A program made the position numbers and the translations under genes. Below the pieces are notes generated by a model. That model was not told the DNA's origin. It made no database searches and saw only the letters and a list, made by a program, of their open reading frames with translations. This document shows, piece after piece, positions 53,001-62,000 of a stretch of 64,000 nucleotides of DNA; the first letter of the stretch is position 1, and every line of letters begins with the position of its first letter. Source of the stretch: Apostichopus japonicus (taxonomy: Eukaryota; Echinodermata; Holothuroidea; Aspidochirotida; Stichopodidae); assembly GCF_037975245.1 (NCBI RefSeq), contig NC_092561.1, positions 7,016,501 through 7,080,500 of the forward strand. The letters run 5' to 3'.

Positions 53001-56000
53001 CGAACCGAGAAGCTCAGGGTTGGAATCCCCAATTTTTGTTTGACCATCGTTAGGTTAGTTCCCTATTACTTGGGGTGATATTCCCATAAGGATCAAGAGA
53101 TCTTAGCATGTAAATTGTTCCCCCCCGCCCCCCTTAATTCTGGAACCTCACCAAAACGTGAATATAGACAAGATTACAGCGAATGGAAAGTATACTGGAA
53201 TTGTACTCGTTGCAAGCATTCAGAATTTTTTATTTCTTTTTCATTTTTGATTTTATTTATTTGTTTTGCCACAAAAGTACAAAGTGGAGGGAAGTCTTCC
53301 ATAAAGCTTAATAGCTTAACAGTATGGAATACTCCCTGAAGAAAGAAAAGAAAAGAAAAATATATATATATATGTAATGGTAGATGTAGAATGGTAGATA
53401 TATTTGGCAAAAGCTGTGAACAGAGGCGTACATGTTGATCCCGATTGCGGTTCAAACAATTTCAGATGAAAAACGGGTTCTTTTCTATGGTGTTTCACAG
53501 GTCAGAAGTAAATCATAGTAACTTTGTGCAATCGGAGAGTCACCTGACCAGTCAGCTGATCAACTTAGGAGAACAGTGTGCCTTGTTTGTCGAAACGGTC
53601 CAAACCAAACTGATTCAGGTAGAAATATTTTCATTGTCTTTCTGGTTACATCTCTATGTTCCGACGTCTCTATGTTCCGACGTCTCTATGTTCCGACGTC
53701 TCTATGTTCCGACCTCTCTATGTTCCGACGTCTCTATGTTCCGACAATACAAAATAATTTTTGGACTGATAATTTTTATTGACCAACATTTTTTGTGACC
53801 AACATGTTTTCTGACCAAATTTGTTCGGACCCAAATTTTTTGGGACCCAAATTTTTCGGAGCCAAAGCGAGTCCCCCCAAAAAAATTAGGTCTGAAAAAA
53901 TGTGGGTCCAAAAAAATTTACTCCCCCAAAAAATTGGGGTTACAAAACTAGTTTTCTTGGTACAACCAACTTTTTGGATAAAAAAAATTGCTCTGATTTT
54001 TTTCTTAGACGTCAGAAAATAGAGACGTCGGAACATAGGGATGTCACCCTCTTTCTAATCCCCTTCTTGTAGAAGTGCGAGGGTACGAGTACAGGTTTTA
54101 TTATACTTGGGAGATTACGAGAACAAGTTAAAGCCTCGCTTTGTAATTGTCTGCCCCTTGCCATGGATACGACATATCGACAGCCAGCAGTTTGGGCATG
54201 ATTTTAATTATGACGGTTTTGTTTTCAAACTCCCAAATTTTCAATAAAATCTCGGAGCCTAGGAAGACTGATGTCAGAAATAGACTGTAAAAACTTTGTG
54301 TTTTTGTTTGTGCTTTGTGCTTTGTTTGTGCATTTGTTTCTTTATCTACTTTGATCAGCCCATTGGACGATGGGCGGTCCATACATTTGAATTTTATGCA
54401 GTTTGTATATAGCGATGACATTTAATCATTTGGATATGAACCCAAACAAACATGTCTGTCAATTTTTGGAACATTATGCTCTTAGTTCAACAAATCTCTG
54501 AATACGAGAGAGAGACAGAGATTAATTGTGAATATAAATTGATGTGCGAGGAGGTGACGGACAGATGCTTAAATATATCCATAAATTGACAATAGTTAGG
54601 GCAGAGGTTTTCTAACTGGGGTGCATGAACCCCCAGGGGGTGCATGAGTCCATCCCAGGGGGTTTGTGGGGGGATAAAGTTAGGGAAACCCTGAGTTAGG
54701 GGCTTTGAGGCCAATTCCATCCTAGCTAGTATCAGGATCTTGTGCGGGGGATGAAAAGACTTTTGTGGAGATGTTGCGGGGAGTGGGTTGGGTTGAGGGG
54801 GTAGGGTTGAGGTGGGTGGGTTGAGGTGGAGTTGGGTTGGGGTGTTGGGTTGAGGGGGGTTGGGTTGAGGGGGAGGTCATTTGGGATATCAGACAAGTGG
54901 GAGAGGGATGAGGAACAAAGAGGACAAACAACACAAAGTCATAACACTGTAATTTTCATCGATGAACTTACCCATACCCGCTTCTCTCATCTATCCATTC
55001 TCCCAGGTCATCCTAACGATGGTTCCTCTCTAAATTAATAAAGATTTACTGTTCACTGGTTAATTTCTGCTCCTTTTCACGAACTCATATCTATATGAGT
55101 CTCTTCTATTGTCTTGGTTCCTTTACCCCTCCCCCTCTCCACCTCACCTTCTTTGTCCTTCCTCTCTCACTCCCCCCCTTACATTTACAAATTTCCTAAA
55201 TTGCAAGTTTAAACTTTGTAAATTCAGCCATTAACAATTTACCTTCTCTCTACACTATGCTGTCCTTCTCACAGGCATTGGTTTATAGTGTCCAAGACTC
55301 AGCCAGTGAATTTAACATCATGGTGTCAGTGAAGACTGTCCACGCACTCATCACAGACTACCCGTCAATTAAACAGATACTACTTCGGGTAAGTCTGATC
55401 GCCTGCTTTCCAAAGTGTATCGCCATGATTTTGGGGCTTCAGAAAGATCCACACTGTAGTTTATGTAGGCTCACAGCCAGGCTGGGACATGGTTCCCCCC
55501 CCCCCCCCAGCAGACTAATGTGCCTCCCATGCAAACTCATGTGTCCCATCCCCCTCCCCCCCCATTTTCCAAGTCACATTAGTTTTGTTTTACAATATTT
55601 TTATTTGTAACTATGGTACAGGGATATGGTACGTTGTCGATGGTGCTGTCTAAGCAAGCTAGTACTACCAAGCCATCAAAATCTCCTCTAAAATAAGCTA
55701 GGCATTGCAGCTTTGTTTCCAAACCTCTAATGTAACAGACTTAATTTACAGCTATCTGATTGATGACGACACACTTGCCATGTGGATTTGCTTCATCAGC
55801 ATACATAGCTGTGTGGCACAGCTAGAAGTGGCTAAAACTGTACAAGGTACAGGACACACACACTGTGTCCTGTAACTACATTTGTGTGCTCTCCCCTCCC
55901 CCATTCCCCCTCCCCCCACCACCTGCCAACTTAAAACTTGATCCTTACCATGGGCCTGAGTTCATTAAATTAATACCTAGCCTTACTTTGGTATCCCGGT

Positions 56001-59000
56001 TAGGCCTCTACGGTTAAAGGACTTGCCCCAAACCGTGTGCCGCCCTCTGAAAAAAGTTAACTTTCTGTTGCTTGCAAGAGAAGTTTTCTTCTTGTCGCTA
56101 CAAAATGCAGACAGTAATGAAACGTGATACCTTGTTATCTTTTATCTGGACCTGAGATCAGGGAGTTCCATAACAACTCCCTGCTGAGATGTCCATGGCT
56201 GCTATGTACACTGTGTTGTGGGTATTGACCGTAACTGCATGTATTGACTGTACTCTAGTGTCTAATTACCGACGGTAGCAAGCTGTGTGTGTATTTTCTG
56301 GGATCGATGGTGGTGTCTAACACTTCTGTTACACCTCGTTCGAAACTAGGTCAGATTACAGGCATTAGACGTTTCTTTGTGTGCGAGTCTTCACTCCCTT
56401 TAAGTGTTGCTCAAAAATGTACTTAATAATAAACAAAGGGTAAACTTGGCAATTTCAACTTTTTATTCTATATTCACTATATCACTGCCTTGTTCAGGCC
56501 TGTACTGCTCTCTGATCAGATCCTGTCTCTGAGTGAGCTGTCTGAATCAATCCCCCTCATCAAGTCTGAGGCCGTCTTGTGATGTGTTTGTGTCGTCCCG
56601 TTCATCATTCTTGCATCATAACTATTCCCCGGCTCTGCACACATACCTACCATCCTAGTCTTAATATCTGAACTCAAGATGCCTGCTCAGCTAGGTTAAT
56701 ATAGTATGCTTAATAAAATACTGGAATGTAGACGTGTGCCGCCGTGCTCGTCTCTCAAACACTGCTGGGAATGTGGTAATACGCTGATAACTTCACCAGA
56801 TGTGAACCGGCTGTCCTACATTACATTCAGACAACTGTAGATTGCAGGACCAGGTGAACATTTGGAATTTATTTCATAAAGGTTTAAATAAGACAAGAAA
56901 GCTACAAAACAAAATTTAAAAGCATTTTGAACTGCCACCAGTGTGTAATATTTGAAAGTGGAAGCTTCATACAGTGTGGTGAATAATTTTGGGAGTAACA
57001 TCCTTAAGTCAAATTTTGTGATTTGGGGACACTATGTCACTATTAAGCCACCATACTTTTTTGATGTAGAATTATATTTTAAATAAGGCGGCTAATATTC
57101 ACTTTGCAATTAACTTTCAGCAATATTCCTGATTGATTATATTTACATTTACAAATTGTCAAACATGAACACTCCACAATGTTTGAGAGCAATTTTACTG
57201 GTCAGAACCTGTCTGCAAGAGGTTTTCAAAAGTTGTAGACATTTCCATCGTGCTTAAAATTTCAGGGCAATGGCAGGGAAATTGAGGATGTACATTATGT
57301 ATGTTGCATTGGTTATGTCAGCTTATGAGAGGGTAACTTATAAACCTTGGTATAAAATAATTGATCACTGGTACAGAACACCCTGATACCCCCCCCCCCC
57401 CAACTTCCAATATCCTTTCCTTCGAACCCTTTAGTTCATAATGCTCAAAGTTTTGTTTCATTTCCATTCGTGTAGGAACAGATAGCCAGCGCTCTCTTTC
57501 AAGTTTGCCTCCAGACCAGTTTTGCTGTTAGTTCCTTACAGCTCTTGTCCTTACAGACCATCGCCAAACTCTGCCAAGATGTTGACGGTCGCATAGAAAC
57601 CGAAAAGGTATTATGACGTCATGAGTCTCTGTTTAAAAACAATGTTTTATTACAGTCATATTAATCCTGGCTGGGGCGTGAAAGTCCCATAACATTTTGA
57701 CATTGCATCCATATCATGAATTCCTCTTTTGCTTATGAAACGAAATGCACGATTGGATTGGAGAATTGATTACCATGGTTGATGATGTGGTCGCATATAT
57801 CCATCGCTGTTTGTAGTTAACGGTCATGAATCTATGGGAATTTTTATCCTCACTCTGCACATCGGAGGCTTGAAGAGCCAGGGTGCTGGCCACTGTGACA
57901 TTTATAACACTGATTGTCTGTTGTTGTGCACTTTTAAGTTTTCCTTTCTGTATATTATGAAAAGGAGAAAAGACTCATTTTTACCTGGTATCATCTTTAT
58001 CTCAGATTTTCCTGGCCTTGTCCTTGGGCCCCTATTTGACCCCTGGCCCTCTAATCGACCCGGGGCCCATGGCTTGAGCTCCCTTCCTCCACTCTTCTTG
58101 GGCCACACCCTAACCCCTATCCATCCTTTCTACGTGTTTGTGTTCAACAGTGGATAATAACTTTGGCACATTTCAAGTTGACATATTAAGGATCAGTTTT
58201 ATACCTTAAAGTTTCTTTTCATGTACTGAAAACTTCATCAGTTTTAAAGAGGTTTAGAGAGTTTTAAAGAGTTTTTAAAGAGTTTTTTTTACATGTACAT
58301 GTACTAAAACTATAAAAAACTAAAACTTTACATGTACTAAAAACTTCATCAGTTTTAAAGAGGTTTAGAGAGTTTTAAAGAGGTTTAGAGAGTTTTAAAG
58401 AGTTTAGAGAGTTTTGAAAGAGTTTTAAAGAAGGTCTCTGGAGGAGGATACAGGGAGGGGATGGAGGGAGGTCAATTGTGAGGGAGCTTTGCCTTTAGAG
58501 CCCTTCTCTTAAGGGATTTTACTTTCGATAATACAACGTGTAAACAGTTGCATCTTAAATCAGATTTTTTGTGTTTTTTCTTTCGTCACAGATCGGTGGT
58601 ATAGGATACCTGACACAGATGATTTCTTCACCGGCATCTTCAGAGGCTCTGAAAATAGAAGCAGCGGCATTGGTCGGTCAGTTGACCGCACCAGAGACTA
58701 TCTCTGAGTACAGTCAGACACGGATCCACCAGCATCTAGAAATACTCCTCAAAGCTCTAACTGGTAAGATTTAAAGGGTGTGAAGACTCGCGCAAAAAGA
58801 ATCGTCTAATGCCGGTAATCTGACCTAGTTTCCAATGAGGTGTGACAGAAGTGTTAGACACAGCCATCGGTCCCAGAAAGTACACACACAGCTTGCTACC
58901 GTCGGTAATTAGCCACTAGTGTACAGTCAGTACATACAGCTGCGGTCGATACCCACATCACAGTGTAAAAACGATACAGCCATGGACATCTCAGGTCCAG

Positions 59001-62000
59001 CTAAAGATAACAAGGTATCACGTTTCATTACTGTCTGCATTTTGTAGCGACACGAACAAAACGTCACTTGCAAGCAACAGAAAGTTAACTTTTTCAGATG
59101 GCCGCACGCGGTTTGAGGCGAGTCTTCAATGCCTTTAACCGGAGCAGAAATGATGCTCCACTCAATTGGACATGGAACTTAGATAGTTTCCAGTGTGTTT
59201 AGAATTTCTCAGGGTCACTTTTCCTTGTGTACTGTGGTACAGGGACCCTGGCACAGATAACATGGTGGTGGATGGGAGGTTGGGTGGGGGAGGGGGATTG
59301 TTGAAATTTTGCCATCTGTGGCTTGGTGGAAATTACTTGCTCTTAAAGTTATTGAGGACATCTACAAAAGTATCAGGGACTTTCTGGTGGCAAGTGAAAA
59401 CTAATGAACTGAATGATTTGCTGAATTCTAACACGCTTTACATTTTGAATTAGGAAGCAGTTAATTTCAAGTAACCTCCATTTCGTTTTCATCGTTTGTG
59501 TTTGTAGAGCTTATGGAGCAGAGCACAGACCCGTTGGTATTTCTAGTCATCTCATCCACGGTGGCTAACATCTCCTTCATGGGGTCGGTGGTATATGAGT
59601 ACCTGGCCCAACAAGGCACTGCAGGGGTGTTAGTGGAGGGGTGGAGAGGCGGAAAGGTCGACACTTTAAATGCCAAAGATCAGGTAGGTCAAAATTATAT
59701 CCAGGATACGGCATGGCAATTTCTTTTCTTTTTTCCCCGCAATCTCTATGAAGAAATCAGGGAATAATGTTTCCAGTATCGCTCTTGCTAATACAAGTAC
59801 ACAGGAACCATACAACTGTTAAGAGACAAAACTTCATTCTTCAAAACTGCTATGTTACAATCTGAGCACTCAATTGTTCCCTGGATGTACGACTAAGATA
59901 TTTCCAAGTATCGTTGTTTTATCATGCAATAACTTTTAAATAGTATATATCAAAGATGGGTTTAAAAAGAGAGAAATTGTTAATGTGTAACGTGACAAAG
60001 CTACTTGCAATACATGTTAGAAATATCTCAATGCAGTGTTTAACATACTTAATAGTCAGTGGAAACTGCTTTTGGAAGACCAAGTTCCTGTAGAATTCAT
60101 CGCCAATATATTACCTCAAACACCGTCCGTATTGTTAAGTGACCTTTGAACTTGTTTAGGTAATTTTAGGGGCACTACTGTTGATATTAACTTATATTAT
60201 ATTCATTGACATACAGCACCCCCTCCCTCTCCCCCTCCTTCCATTCTGTGCCTTTAATTTTAGCATTCAAAAATGTCCCAAGAAAATTTAATTTTTTTTT
60301 TTCAGAGGGATTGCCCTCTAAATTATCTCCCCCCCCCCCTCTCCTGGCTATCTCGGTCAGGCTCTGACATTCTCAGTGTAGGGAAATTAATGGAAGGTGC
60401 CAGGCTAGTAAACATACAATTCGTTACATATAGGATGGCTGGAGAGGATTTGATCATATCCTAGCATTTATTGGACTTTTCCCTCACTTTACAGCTGGTT
60501 ACCATCTTTGCTAACATGGCGGAGGACCAAGCTTGTCGGCAGGAGTCGAAACGTGCCGGAGGAATCAGTCTGCTGGTCACGCTACTGCAGACGCAGGTCA
60601 CAGAGGGAGACAGTCAGAAATCACCCGACCAGACAGAATTTGAAGAGAAAGTCTGCGAACAGATTCAACAGAAGTCTGCGATAGCTCTGGCCAGACTCGC
60701 GAAGGATGTTACATGTGCCGTTGAAATTGCTGTCTGTGATGGTAAGATGAATGAAGACTGCCCTCAGTTTGTCATTTTGTATATTTAAGTTTGCAGCATG
60801 CTTGCCAAAACAGAGAATACTTTGGAATAAATAACTGGACCTAAGGGACCTGTATATCTTGTAACCATGGCTACTGCTAATCAGAGAGATACTAAATGTT
60901 TAATCCCATTACAAAAAAATTGTGTCCCACAAATTGAATGTAATATGTACTATTATTTCATTTTGTAAAACATTTGTAGTTTCGAGGAAAGCTTAATTTT
61001 TATTCATCAAGCTGAAAAACCCTTGTATGTATAAGAAGAAAAAAACTGGGAACCCCATTATCCACGCCTTGTCCTCGTAAAGATTCATAGGAAACTTTTC
61101 TTCTTTTTGAATGGTATATGCTTAAAGGAAACCATAATTCTTTCGTTCTATTAAATGCAGTTTCGCCTTACTGTGATAGAATTTTGCATCAAGACCTCAA
61201 GTTTTTTTCATCTCTCAAGACAAGTTATCATGCGGCAAGTTGCATTGCTTAAGGAAGAACGGTATTGTTTGATACTACATGATGCAGTATTCCTCAGGTT
61301 CCCGGTCCACAAGATATGTCATTCATTGGGCTGTATCATGCATGATGACATTGCTCGACATATTAAACTGTGTACAAAACGGTTCTCTTGAGAAATACTG
61401 TAAAGTTAGGATTGGCTGGAATTTGGGATTTAGTCATAAATATTCAATACTTACACAGCTGGCTACTTTTTTGTTAGGTAAGAATTCGTCAGTTATCTCT
61501 CATTTTGTCTCCTTTGTCTTTCAGGTATACCAATCTTTGCCAGACTTTGTAAAACATCGTCCTATCGAAATAAAAGCGTCCCTGTACTTATTGCATGTTT
61601 GGTGAGTTTGAATTTCTCTTAAATTTTTTTTTTAAGTAAAATGAAATGTATTCAAGGAGACAACCCCGTTGTGCTTTGGACTCTGTAAAAAAACTAAAAG
61701 GTCATCAGTTCTTCCCCCCCACCCCCCCTTGCCCATCAGATGCGGAAAATGAAGAGAGTGCAAAACGGGACCCTGTGACATCATTGTCCCCCCAGAGCGC
61801 CCCCCCACCTGCTTCTGAATGCCTTCTGCCCCTTTAACTTGTCTGTCCCACACAGCGCCCCCACCTGTATCTGGATGCCCTCTGCCCCTTTAACTTGTCT
61901 GTCTCCCAGGGCGCCCCATCTGCTTTCTGAATGCCCTCTGCCCCTTTAACTTGTCTGTTTTTTCTTGTCAAACAGGCTGCTCTCCGTCGTCTCCACCACG

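Noticed and set aside
53445-53798. Repetitive protein (VPTSLCSD-type)
   Set aside because: The frame is INSC exon 7 running on into the 16-bp minisatellite of the foldback element.
57834-58157. 107-codon frame in INSC intron 9
   Set aside because: Lies in intron between two well-supported exons, with no splice signals or motif.
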